DNA of 22,617 bases, taken from assembly GCA_023424475.1 (NCBI GenBank), contig JAFADX010000344.1, positions 1 through 22,617 on the forward strand, given 5' to 3'. The position numbers and the translations under genes are program-made. The stretch is from Pseudomonadota bacterium. GTDB taxonomy: Bacteria; Pseudomonadota; Alphaproteobacteria; Acetobacterales; Acetobacteraceae. A model generated the notes under the pieces. It made no database searches. It saw nothing but the letters and a program-made list of their open reading frames with translations, and had not been told where the DNA came from. Of the stretch, positions 1-6,369 are shown piece after piece (the stretch's first letter is position 1; every line of letters begins with the position of its first letter).

Positions 1-126
1 CGGCCGGGCGGCGCGCCGGGCTTGGCCGCCCGGGGCCCCCCCGACGAGGTCTACGACGTAATGGCTTTCGACGCGGCCGGCCGTCACGCGCCGTTCATGC
101 GCTTCCGGGGCGGCCAGCCGATCTGA
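1..126 (+). CDS. 3' end of an unidentified protein (partial)
   Basis: The reading frame starting at base 1 is open for 41 codons and ends in TGA at 124-126. The C-terminus includes DEVYDVMAFDAAGRHAPFMR and ends GGQPI, which reads like a folded protein tail. The start lies outside the window and I do not recognise the family. It converges on the minus-strand beta-propeller gene, with 22 bases between the two stops. The fragment is short enough that a chance open frame in GC-rich DNA remains possible. Confidence 0.4.
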   Translation, partial: RPGGAPGLAARGPPDEVYDVMAFDAAGRHAPFMRFRGGQPI

Positions 127-148
127 GCCGGCCGCCCCGCGCGATGGA

Positions 149-1180
149 TCAGGCCGGAGACCACGTCACGCCGTTCGGCGTGCGACCGACGCGGAAGTTG
201 CGTCGTACGGCCTGGGTCGCGACGTCGATTTCGGTCAGGGTGTCGTCATAGAGGTTGGTCACGAAGGCGCTGGTCCCCGCGCCGCAGACCACCGCGCCAT
301 GGGCGCCACGGCCGGTCTCGATGGTGGCGATGACCGCGCCCGCGGCCACATCGATGACCGAGGCAGTCGTTCCCGGTGCGGCGCGCGTCCCCTCATTGGC
401 GACATAGACCAGCCGGCCATCCGGCGTGCCGTACAGCTGAATGGGCCCACGCCCGACCGGAATGCGGCGCAGCACCCTGCGGGTGCGGGCGTCGATCTCG
501 GCGACCACGTTGGCGTCACGCAGCGAGACATAGGCCCGCGACCCGTCCGGCAGGAAGCCGACCTGCACCGGCGCAGGACCTGCCTGGATCCGCGCGGCCT
601 CGCGGCCTGCGGCAACGTCCACAACCGAAACCGTGCCGTCCTTCACATTGGCCAGCCACACCTCGCGCCCGTCGGGGCTCGGGCGCAACCCGTGGGGGTA
701 GTCGCCGACCGGAACGCTCGCCACGACCCGGCGCGCGGCGACGTCGACGATGAGCAGCGCATCCGCCTCCGAGTCCGAGATGAAGGCGCGATCGCCGGCG
801 GCATCGGCGACGACATGGCCGGGATGGCGACCGGCGGGGATCTCCGCGACGACGCGCGGCGCGGCGCCGGGAACGGTATCGAGCACGACCAGGCGACCAT
901 TGGCCTGCGCATGATCCGAACCATGCGCCCCCGCGGCGGTGCCGACCACGAACAGGCGCCGGCCGTCGCCCACGGCCTGCACGTTGTGCGGCGTGATCGG
1001 TACGGCGACGGTGGAGATGCGGCCTGACGCGAGGTCCACGGCGCTGATGCTGGCGCTGCCCTCGTCAGCGGTGAAGATCGTCCCGCCGCAGTCAGTGGAG
1101 GCACGTGCCATTGGTGCGGCGAGGAACAGGCCCGCTCCGGCGAGCAGGAACGGCAGGTCGCGGCGATGCAGGACGGACAT
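149..1180 (-). CDS. YncE-like YVTN beta-propeller protein, exported
   Basis: This 343-residue protein carries repeated propeller blades with the pattern xVxVVDxAxxxVxxxIxVGxxPxxxxxxPDGxxxYVxN, as in IDARTRRVLRRIPVGRGP and TPDGRLVYVANEG. This is the YVTN/YncE seven-bladed family. The N-terminus MSVLHRRDLPFLLAGAG followed by a hydrophobic stretch to ARA is a signal peptide with a twin-arginine look, so the protein should act in the periplasm. I chose the ATG at 1180 because GAGGAG lies just upstream; an in-frame ATG at 1228 would add 16 residues before the signal. Such propellers often sit beside metal-resistance genes, but their substrate is generally unknown. It is divergent from the copper block and may share its regulatory region. 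Confidence 0.88.
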   Translation of the reverse strand: MSVLHRRDLPFLLAGAGLFLAAPMARASTDCGGTIFTADEGSASISAVDLASGRISTVAVPITPHNVQAVGDGRRLFVVGTAAGAHGSDHAQANGRLVVLDTVPGAAPRVVAEIPAGRHPGHVVADAAGDRAFISDSEADALLIVDVAARRVVASVPVGDYPHGLRPSPDGREVWLANVKDGTVSVVDVAAGREAARIQAGPAPVQVGFLPDGSRAYVSLRDANVVAEIDARTRRVLRRIPVGRGPIQLYGTPDGRLVYVANEGTRAAPGTTASVIDVAAGAVIATIETGRGAHGAVVCGAGTSAFVTNLYDDTLTEIDVATQAVRRNFRVGRTPNGVTWSPA

Positions 1181-1243
1181 GGATTGGCTCTCCTCTGGTG
1201 GCCGATGAACAGCCTCCCGCTGCCACATGTCCCCGCGATGATC

Positions 1244-1303
1244 GCTTCATGACAAAGCATGTCGCGAAGCGGCGGGGCGCGCCGCAATGCTTTGTCATGA
1301 AGC
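1244..1303. promoter_or_regulatory. Perfect 17-bp inverted repeat with CusR-like half-sites
   Basis: GCTTCATGACAAAGCAT at 1244-1260 is exactly reverse-complemented at 1287-1303 (ATGCTTTGTCATGAAGC), with a 26-base spacer. Each arm contains ATGACAA or its complement TTGTCAT, the half-sites of the E. coli CusR box. In that box the spacing is only two bases, so the match is to half-sites only. The repeat lies between the divergent propeller gene and the copZ-like gene. The arms could bind a CopR/CusR-type response regulator, or form an RNA stem-loop in the leader. No regulator gene is in the window. Confidence 0.6.
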
Positions 1304-1308
1304 AGGCT

Positions 1309-1339
1309 TTGACCTTCCCACAATAGGAAGCCCGAGGCT
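1309..1339 (+). promoter_or_regulatory. Probable MerR/CueR-type promoter-operator
   Basis: TTGACC at 1309-1314 fits a -35 element. It overlaps a dyad CTTCC-N7-GGAAG at 1314-1330 that closely resembles CueR-family operators (ACCTTCC-N7-GGAAGG). A 19-base spacer, typical for MerR promoters, places the -10 at 1334-1339 (GAGGCT), which is a poor match. The site is about 45 bases before the copZ-like start codon, as expected for copper-inducible control. A MerR-family gene is not present here. Confidence 0.55.
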
Positions 1340-1375
1340 TCCCATCATCGGAACAAGGACCACGAGGAGGGTCAG

Positions 1376-1582
1376 ATGCTTCGCTTCAGGATTTCCAACA
1401 TGAGCTGTGGCGGGTGCGCGAAGGGCGTCACCAAGGTCCTCCGGACCGTTGATCCGGACGCGGAGGTGACGCTCGACCTCGGCACACGCGAGGTCAGCAT
1501 CCAGGGCAATTCCGCCGGTGCCGAACGGTTCGACCGCGAGCTTCGGTCCGCCGGCTGGAAGTCGGAGCGGCTGCAAGGCTGA
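1376..1582 (+). CDS. copZ: Heavy-metal-associated domain copper chaperone (CopZ-like)
   Basis: This 68-residue protein is a single HMA domain (beta-alpha-beta-beta-alpha-beta fold). Its metal-binding loop NMSCGGCAKGV (residues 8-18) supplies the CxxC pair C11 and C14 that bind Cu(I). The length is normal for free-standing CopZ/Atx1-like chaperones. GAGGAGG lies six bases before the ATG. It is first in a forward block containing a copper ATPase, so a role in cytosolic Cu(I) capture and hand-off is likely. The ATPase here has a His-rich N-terminus and no HMA domain of its own, so the transfer route is uncertain. HMA domains also bind other soft metals. Confidence 0.9.
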   Translation: MLRFRISNMSCGGCAKGVTKVLRTVDPDAEVTLDLGTREVSIQGNSAGAERFDRELRSAGWKSERLQG

Positions 1583-1595
1583 GGCGGCCGCCGCG

Positions 1596-1613
1596 GCAAT
1601 GCTTTGTCACGAA
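1596..1613 (+). promoter_or_regulatory. Third copy of the TTGTCA-type box
   Basis: GCAATGCTTTGTCACGAA matches 1284-1301 at 17 of 18 positions, with C for T at 1610. It lies between the copZ-like stop and the Met-rich gene, in the same orientation as the 1287-1303 arm. This suggests a second regulated promoter inside the block or a repeated operator. No inverted partner was found beside it. Confidence 0.45.
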
Positions 1614-1681
1614 CCAACAACACGGGCGACGCAGCCTGCCGTTACGCAGCGCTGCACCACATGAGCAAAGGAAAGCCTACG

Positions 1682-2068
1682 ATGTCTCGCATGAAGATCA
1701 CTCTCGCCCTGGCTGCCGCGCTGACTGCCGGCCTCGGGGCTGGCGTCTGGGCGCAGGGCGCCGACCCGCATGGGCATGACGGCCAGCAGCCGCAGGCGCC
1801 GGCGCAGGCGGCGCCGAGCCCCGCACCGCAGACGCAGCCCGGCGGTGGCATGATGATGACGCCACAGGGCATGCAGCAGATGCACCAGCGCATGATGCAG
1901 GGCGGCGGCATGCCGATGGCGCAGATGGCCCCCGGCCAGATGCCGCAGGGGCAGATGCCGATGGGCCAGATGCCGCAGGGGCAGATGCCGATGGGTCAGA
2001 TGCCGCAGGGCCAGATGCCGATGGGCCAGACGCCGCAGGGGCAGATGCCGCAGGGGCAGACGCGCTGA
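1682..2068 (+). CDS. Exported Met/Gln/Pro-rich tandem-repeat protein
   Basis: The predicted 128-residue protein starts MSRMKITLALAAALTAG and has a signal peptide ending near VWAQG, so it should be periplasmic. The mature part begins with a short His-containing stretch (DPHGHDG). It continues through a Gln/Pro/Ala linker and a Met-rich segment into repeats of QMPQGQMPMG. Spaced methionines (MPM, MGQM) are typical of Cu(I) ligands in periplasmic copper proteins, which makes sequestration the likely role by inference. I chose the ATG at 1682 because GGAAAG precedes it; in-frame ATGs at 1604 and 1661 would put charged residues before the signal. No named family is recognised, and low complexity makes homology weak evidence. 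Confidence 0.75.
   Translation: MSRMKITLALAAALTAGLGAGVWAQGADPHGHDGQQPQAPAQAAPSPAPQTQPGGGMMMTPQGMQQMHQRMMQGGGMPMAQMAPGQMPQGQMPMGQMPQGQMPMGQMPQGQMPMGQTPQGQMPQGQTR
1937..2065 (+). repeat. 30-bp in-frame tandem repeat, about 4.3 copies
   Basis: Units at 1937-1966, 1967-1996, 1997-2026 and 2027-2056 encode QMPQGQMPMG, followed by a partial unit. Each unit is itself a doubled 15-bp element. The first three copies are nearly identical, and the fourth is diverged (QTPQGQMPQG). The near identity at DNA level points to recent expansion, and copy number may vary between strains. Confidence 0.9.
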
Positions 2069-2080
2069 GGCCCCCTGGTT

Positions 2081-2106
2081 GCGCGGGCCGGGGACCCGGC
2101 CCGCGC
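2081..2106. terminator. Strong GC hairpin, terminator-like but no T-tract
   Basis: GCGCGGGCCGGG is followed after two bases by its exact complement, giving 12-bp arms (effectively 11 bp with a 4-base loop). It lies 12 bases after the Met-rich gene's stop. The following bases are CTTGG and lack a run of T. It may terminate poorly, stabilise the upstream mRNA, or separate expression of the first two genes from the rest of the block. Confidence 0.5.
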
Positions 2107-2135
2107 CTTGGCACAGCGGAAAGGGGATGATGACC

Positions 2136-2615
2136 ATGAGCAGCACTGAGCATGGCCCTCTGGCCGACACGATGTGGCGCATCAGCGCCCTGGTCCCCTG
2201 GTTCGGTGCCGCGGAGGCGGACGATCCGGCCACTCGTCACCCTGCCGTGTCCGTCGCCCTGCGCCGCCTGCAGCAGGAGCAGCAAGGCGCGATCGAGGCG
2301 CAATTCGCGATGATGCGCAGCGCGGTGGAGCATGCAAGCCAGGCGGCAAGCCGCCTTGCGACTGCGCATGATCCGGGAGACGCCATCGTGGCCCAGGTCG
2401 GATTCGGCCTGGCGCTGGCCGAACTGGCGGCAGCACCAGCGCGGGCTTGGCTTGAAGTGATCCCGAAGCTGCACGAGTGCTGCATGGCGATGGCAAATGA
2501 CCCGCCGGCGCCGAGCTTCGCGGCGCCGGGAACCGCTGGGACGACAGCCGACGAAGTGCAGCCAGCGCGCACGCGATCCCGAAAGGAGGCCGCGCCGTCG
2601 CCCGACCCGGGGTGA
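2136..2615 (+). CDS. Phasin-like protein
   Basis: The product is about 159 residues, mostly amphipathic helix rich in Ala, Gln and Glu. Its pattern (AQFAMMRSAVEHASQAASRL, then ATAHDPGDAIVAQVGFGLAL, then ARAWLEVIPKLHECC) is that of phasin-type granule- or lipid-associated proteins. The last 45 residues are a disordered Pro/Ala/Arg tail. ATGs at 2127, 2130 and 2136 are all in frame; I prefer 2136 because GGAAAGGGG ends nine bases before it. Phasins coat polyhydroxyalkanoate granules, and a PhaC-like DUF3141 protein lies about 4.8 kb downstream, but a link to copper is unproven. The family call comes from sequence style, so a generic helical stress protein is the alternative. Confidence 0.65.
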   Translation: MSSTEHGPLADTMWRISALVPWFGAAEADDPATRHPAVSVALRRLQQEQQGAIEAQFAMMRSAVEHASQAASRLATAHDPGDAIVAQVGFGLALAELAAAPARAWLEVIPKLHECCMAMANDPPAPSFAAPGTAGTTADEVQPARTRSRKEAAPSPDPG

Positions 2616-2675
2616 CTGGCGGGCCCGGCGGCGGGCGGTCCGTCGTCGCCTCACGAAGCAGGAGATACGGACATC

Positions 2676-2927
2676 ATGTCTGACCATGCACACCATCACA
2701 CCCGGCCGTCGTCGGAGCAGGGCTTTTGGCGCAGCCGAACGGGCCTCGTGTTCATCGGCTTCGGCGTCATCGCGGCGGCTTATCTGCTCTTCGAGCACAC
2801 CGCGCACGTCTTCCAGTGGCTGCCCTTCGGCATCCTGCTGCTGTGCCCGCTGATGCACTTCTTCATGCACGGCAGCCACGGTGGACATGGTGGCAGCGAT
2901 GGCCCGCGCCCCGGGGCGCGGCCATGA
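2676..2927 (+). CDS. DUF2933 small membrane protein
   Basis: This 83-residue protein has a His-rich N-terminus (MSDHAHHHT) and two predicted membrane segments (about residues 23-41 and 47-65). Its tail, MHFFMHGSHGGHGG, is rich in His, Met and Gly. This matches the DUF2933 family, commonly found beside a methyltransferase and a copper P-type ATPase. GGAGA lies upstream of the ATG. Its stop overlaps the next gene's start as ATGA, so the two are probably translationally coupled. The His and Met residues suggest metal binding at the membrane, but the function is unknown. Confidence 0.85.
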   Translation: MSDHAHHHTRPSSEQGFWRSRTGLVFIGFGVIAAAYLLFEHTAHVFQWLPFGILLLCPLMHFFMHGSHGGHGGSDGPRPGARP

Positions 2928-3583
2928 ACGCCATGGAGGGCTACGGCTTCTGGATCCTGGCGGCGGCGAATGCGGCTCTTTTCATTGCCTTCGCCTACAG
3001 CTTCGCACGCCCCTTGAATGCGCGGGACTGGCGCAGCTTCGGCGCCTTCTCTGCCTTCATCGTCGCGCTCTTCGCGGAGATGTATGGCTTTCCCCTGACC
3101 ATCTACCTGCTGTCCGGCTGGTTGCAGGCGCGCTGGCCCGGCGTCAACTGGTTCAGCCACGACGCCGGCCATCTTCCTGAGATGATGCTCGGGATCGGGC
3201 TGAACCCGCATTTCGGTCCGTTCCACCTGCTGAGCACGGTGTTGATCATTGCTGGCTTCTGGCTGGTGGCCGCCGCCTGGCCGGTGCTGTTCCGCGCCGT
3301 TCGTGCCGGCCGCCTGGCCACGACCGGTCCGTATGCCAAGCTGCGTCACCCGCAATATGCGGGCTTCATCTTGATCATGACCGGCTTCCTGTTCCAGTGG
3401 CCGACCCTCGTCACGCTGCTGATGTATCCCGTGCTGGTCGCAATGTACGTCCGCCTCGCTATCCGCGAGGACCGCGAGGCAGCCGCGCGCTTCGGCAAGG
3501 AATACGCGGCCTGGCGGGCGCAGGTGCCGGGTTGGTTCCCCCGCCTCAGCGGCCCCGCCTCCGGGCCGGCGCCATCGCGCTGA
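2924..3583 (+). CDS. ICMT-like membrane methyltransferase
   Basis: This 219-residue multi-pass membrane protein has the C-terminal signature of the isoprenylcysteine carboxyl methyltransferase/phospholipid methyltransferase superfamily. TGPYAKLRHPQYAGFIL is followed about 50 residues later by an acidic and aromatic stretch, IREDREAAARFGKEYAAW, which in the family helps bind S-adenosylmethionine. Several hydrophobic helices precede it. The ATG at 2924 overlaps the DUF2933 stop; a longer frame begins upstream at 2726 but lies inside that gene. Bacterial members near copper ATPases have no established substrate, and a protein or lipid target at the inner membrane is possible. Confidence 0.85.
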   Translation: MNAMEGYGFWILAAANAALFIAFAYSFARPLNARDWRSFGAFSAFIVALFAEMYGFPLTIYLLSGWLQARWPGVNWFSHDAGHLPEMMLGIGLNPHFGPFHLLSTVLIIAGFWLVAAAWPVLFRAVRAGRLATTGPYAKLRHPQYAGFILIMTGFLFQWPTLVTLLMYPVLVAMYVRLAIREDREAAARFGKEYAAWRAQVPGWFPRLSGPASGPAPSR

Positions 3584-3626
3584 GCCCCTCAGAGTTCGAC
3601 GCCGCAGCCAGCCGAGGATACTTGGA

Positions 3627-5792
3627 ATGACGAACGGGCACGATCACACCCATCACCACCACCACGGCCATGCACCAGGTGTGGCCGGCGCGGCCCCGGC
3701 GCCCATGCCTGCCAATGCCCACGCCGGGCATGGCAACGCTGGGCATGGCCACACCGGGCATGATCACGGAGCGATGGTGGCCGACTTCAGGCGCCGGTTC
3801 TGGATCTGCCTGCCCCTGACCATCGGCGTGGTGCTGCTGTCACGGCACATTCAGATGTTGATCGGCCTGCCGGGGATCATCGCCTTTCCCGGCGACTACC
3901 TTGTGGAAGCAGCGCTGGCCAGCGCGGTGTTCTTCTATGGCGGCTGGCCATTCATCACCGGGCTCACCGATGAGGTCCGCCGCGGCAAGCCGGGCATGAT
4001 GACGCTGGTCAGCCTCGCGATCGTCTCCGCCTACATCTACTCCCTTGCGGTGCTGGCTGGCCTCGCGGGTGATGTCTTCTTCTGGGAGACCGCGACCCTC
4101 ATCCTGGTGATGCTGCTCGGGCACTGGCTCGAGGCGAAGTCGGTGCTCGGCGCGTCCGGCGCGCTGCAGGCCTTGGTGCGGCTCATGCCGGCGACCGCCA
4201 CGCGACTTGGCCCGGGCGGGGTGCAGGAGGAAGTGCCGATCTCCGCCCTGAAGCCCGGCGACCTGGTGCTGGTGCGGCCCGGTGCGAAGGTGCCGACGGA
4301 CGGCACCGTGACCGAGGGAAGTTCCTCGGTGGATGAGAGCATGCTCACCGGTGAATCGAAGCCTGTGGACAAGACCGCGGGCGGACGCGTCGTCGGCGGT
4401 TCGGTGAACGGTGACGGCGCGCTGACCGTGCGGATCGACCGCACCGGGGGCGAGACCTATCTCTCGCAGGTGATCCGGCTCGTCGAGCAGGCGCAGGCGA
4501 CACGCTCGCGCACGCAGGATCTCGCGAACCGCGCCGCCGGGGTGCTCACCTGGGTGGCCATCGCGGTGGGCGGCGGCACCTTCGCCGTGTGGCTGCTGCT
4601 CGGCGCGCCGCTGGCCTTCGCGCTGGAGCGGATGGTGACGGTGATGGTCATCTCCTGCCCGCATGCGCTCGGCCTCGCGGTGCCGCTGGTGGTCGCGGTC
4701 AGCACCGAACTCACTGCGCGCAACGGCTTGCTGATCCGCGACCGCGCCGCCTTCGAGCGCGCCCGCGCGCTGCAGGCGGTGGTCTTCGACAAGACCGGCA
4801 CGCTGACCGAGGGTCGCTTCGGAGTGGTTTCGGTGGTGCCACTCGCGGACCGCCACGACGAGGCGTCGGTACTCCGCCTCGCCGCCGGGCTGGAAGCCGC
4901 GTCAGAGCATCCGATCGCCAAGGGGATCATGCGCGGGGCCGAGGAGCGCGGCATTGCGGCGCCACAGGCGTCCGAGTTCCGCAACCTGCCGGGTGAAGGC
5001 GCGCGTGCCATGATCGAGGGCAGCGAGGTGGAGGTGGTGAGCCCAGGCACGCTCGACCGCCGCGGCATCGCAGTGAAAGACGAGCGGGTCGCGAGTGAGC
5101 GCCAGGCAGGCCGCACGGTGGTGTTCGTGCTCGTGGACGGCGTTGTCACCGGGGCCGTCGCCCTGGCCGACATCGTTCGCGCTGAGAGCCGGGAAGCGGT
5201 GCATCAGCTTCAGTCGCTCGGCCTGCGCTGCATGATGCTGACGGGCGACGCGCGCCCGGTCGCCGAGGAGGTCGGGAAGGAACTCGGCCTCGACGAGGTG
5301 CGGGCCGAGGTGCTGCCGCATCAGAAGTCCGAGGCTGTGCAGGCGATCCAGGCAATGGGTCTGACAGTCGCCATGGTAGGCGACGGAGTGAACGACGCAC
5401 CGGCATTGGCGCAGTCCGACCTCGGCATCGCCATCGGCGCGGGGACCGACGTCGCGGCGGAGGCGGCCGATATCGTCCTGGTCAGGAATGACCCGCGCGA
5501 CGTGGTGGCGATCCTGGGCTTGGCCCGCGCGACTTATGCGAAGATGGCGCAGAATCTGGTTTGGGCGACCGGTTACAATGTTGTGGCGATTCCGCTTGCC
5601 GCCGGCGTCGGGATGCCCTGGGGCATTCTGCTGACGCCGGCCATGGGCGCGGCGCTGATGTCGCTCTCGACGGTCGTTGTGGCCTTCAATGCTCGCCTGC
5701 TCGGTCGCCAGGGGGAGCATCGGCTTGCGGCGCTCCGGCGGGATGTCGCGAAGACCGGCGCCTCAGTGTCTGCGTCGGCGAACTCGGCATGA
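3627..5792 (+). CDS. copB: Copper-translocating P1B-type ATPase, CPH class
   Basis: This 721-residue pump exports copper from the cytosol using ATP. It begins with a His/Gly/Met-rich stretch (residues 1-52, including THHHHHGH-like runs) instead of an HMA domain. Family motifs are all present: TGES at 241-244 (actuator), CPH at 344-346 in the metal-binding helix, DKTGTLT with phosphorylated D388, the HP of SEHPIAKG at 428-429, and GDGVND at 585-590. A CPH motif with a His-rich N-terminus marks the P1B-3 (CopB) class, reported to move Cu(I)/Cu(II), with silver also possible. GAGGA lies 12 bases upstream of the ATG. The gene follows the DUF2933-methyltransferase pair, a recurrent arrangement. 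The copB symbol here means the ATPase, not the outer-membrane CopB of pco/cop operons. Confidence 0.95.
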   Translation: MTNGHDHTHHHHHGHAPGVAGAAPAPMPANAHAGHGNAGHGHTGHDHGAMVADFRRRFWICLPLTIGVVLLSRHIQMLIGLPGIIAFPGDYLVEAALASAVFFYGGWPFITGLTDEVRRGKPGMMTLVSLAIVSAYIYSLAVLAGLAGDVFFWETATLILVMLLGHWLEAKSVLGASGALQALVRLMPATATRLGPGGVQEEVPISALKPGDLVLVRPGAKVPTDGTVTEGSSSVDESMLTGESKPVDKTAGGRVVGGSVNGDGALTVRIDRTGGETYLSQVIRLVEQAQATRSRTQDLANRAAGVLTWVAIAVGGGTFAVWLLLGAPLAFALERMVTVMVISCPHALGLAVPLVVAVSTELTARNGLLIRDRAAFERARALQAVVFDKTGTLTEGRFGVVSVVPLADRHDEASVLRLAAGLEAASEHPIAKGIMRGAEERGIAAPQASEFRNLPGEGARAMIEGSEVEVVSPGTLDRRGIAVKDERVASERQAGRTVVFVLVDGVVTGAVALADIVRAESREAVHQLQSLGLRCMMLTGDARPVAEEVGKELGLDEVRAEVLPHQKSEAVQAIQAMGLTVAMVGDGVNDAPALAQSDLGIAIGAGTDVAAEAADIVLVRNDPRDVVAILGLARATYAKMAQNLVWATGYNVVAIPLAAGVGMPWGILLTPAMGAALMSLSTVVVAFNARLLGRQGEHRLAALRRDVAKTGASVSASANSA

Positions 5793-5807
5793 CGGGGGCA
5801 GCGGCAC

Positions 5808-6287
5808 ATGGACGGTTTGTATCCCGCTGTCAGCCCGTCTGCGTCCTGGCTCCGTGTCATGCGCGCGTACATGACGTTGCTGGTCCCGGCCATGCTGATC
5901 TGGGAAATCGCTCAACTGCCGCTCTACACGCTGTGGTGGGAGGAGAGCGCGGGCGCGATCGCCTATGCCGTCCTGCACTGCACGCTCGGCGATGCGCTGA
6001 TCGGCGTCGCGGCGCTCGCCTGGGCCCTGCTGCTGACGGCAGACGGCGCTTGGCCAGCCCAAGGATTCAGGCGGGTTCTGGTTGCAGCAGTCGCCATCGG
6101 AGTCGCCTACACGATCTACAGCGAGTGGCTGAACATCGAGGTCCGGCGGGCCTGGGCCTACACCGAAGCAATGCCGCGGCTGCCCTGGCTCGGAACGGGG
6201 CTCGGGCCATTGCTGCAATGGTCTGTGCTGCCGCCTCTGGCGCTCGTCGCCGCACGACGCTTCGTGGCGCCGACAAATGCTGCCTGA
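5808..6287 (+). CDS. Uncharacterised four-helix membrane protein
   Basis: This 159-residue protein has about four hydrophobic segments (near 22-42, 48-76, 86-106 and 134-152). A polar, aromatic stretch between the last two (IYSEWLNIEVRRAWAYTEAM, then PRLPWLGTGLGPLLQW) is dense with Trp, Tyr and Pro and looks like the conserved core. GGGGGCAG precedes the ATG, and the gene starts 15 bases after the ATPase stop, so it is probably co-transcribed. I have seen proteins of this type in metal-resistance neighbourhoods but know no assigned function. There is no Cys- or His-rich metal site, so a structural or transport accessory role is possible. Confidence 0.75.
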   Translation: MDGLYPAVSPSASWLRVMRAYMTLLVPAMLIWEIAQLPLYTLWWEESAGAIAYAVLHCTLGDALIGVAALAWALLLTADGAWPAQGFRRVLVAAVAIGVAYTIYSEWLNIEVRRAWAYTEAMPRLPWLGTGLGPLLQWSVLPPLALVAARRFVAPTNAA

Positions 6288-6369
6288 TGAACGGAACGTC
6301 GCGCCATCCGAAGCAACGCGTGCCCCATCCCGGGCCACGCTGGCGCGAATATGTAGGAGGAGAGACACC

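Noticed and set aside
1244..1303. Inverted repeat as the ends of a miniature transposon
   Set aside because: The arms are only 26 bases apart, there are no flanking target duplications, and the box recurs singly at 1596-1613, which fits an operator better.
1937..2065. CRISPR-like regular repeats
   Set aside because: The repeats are contiguous with no spacers, stay in frame and encode QMPQGQMPMG, so this is a protein repeat.
3840..4856. Minus-strand His/Arg-rich open frame
   Set aside because: It lies within the P-type ATPase gene, whose motifs are all intact; the reverse frame is compositional.
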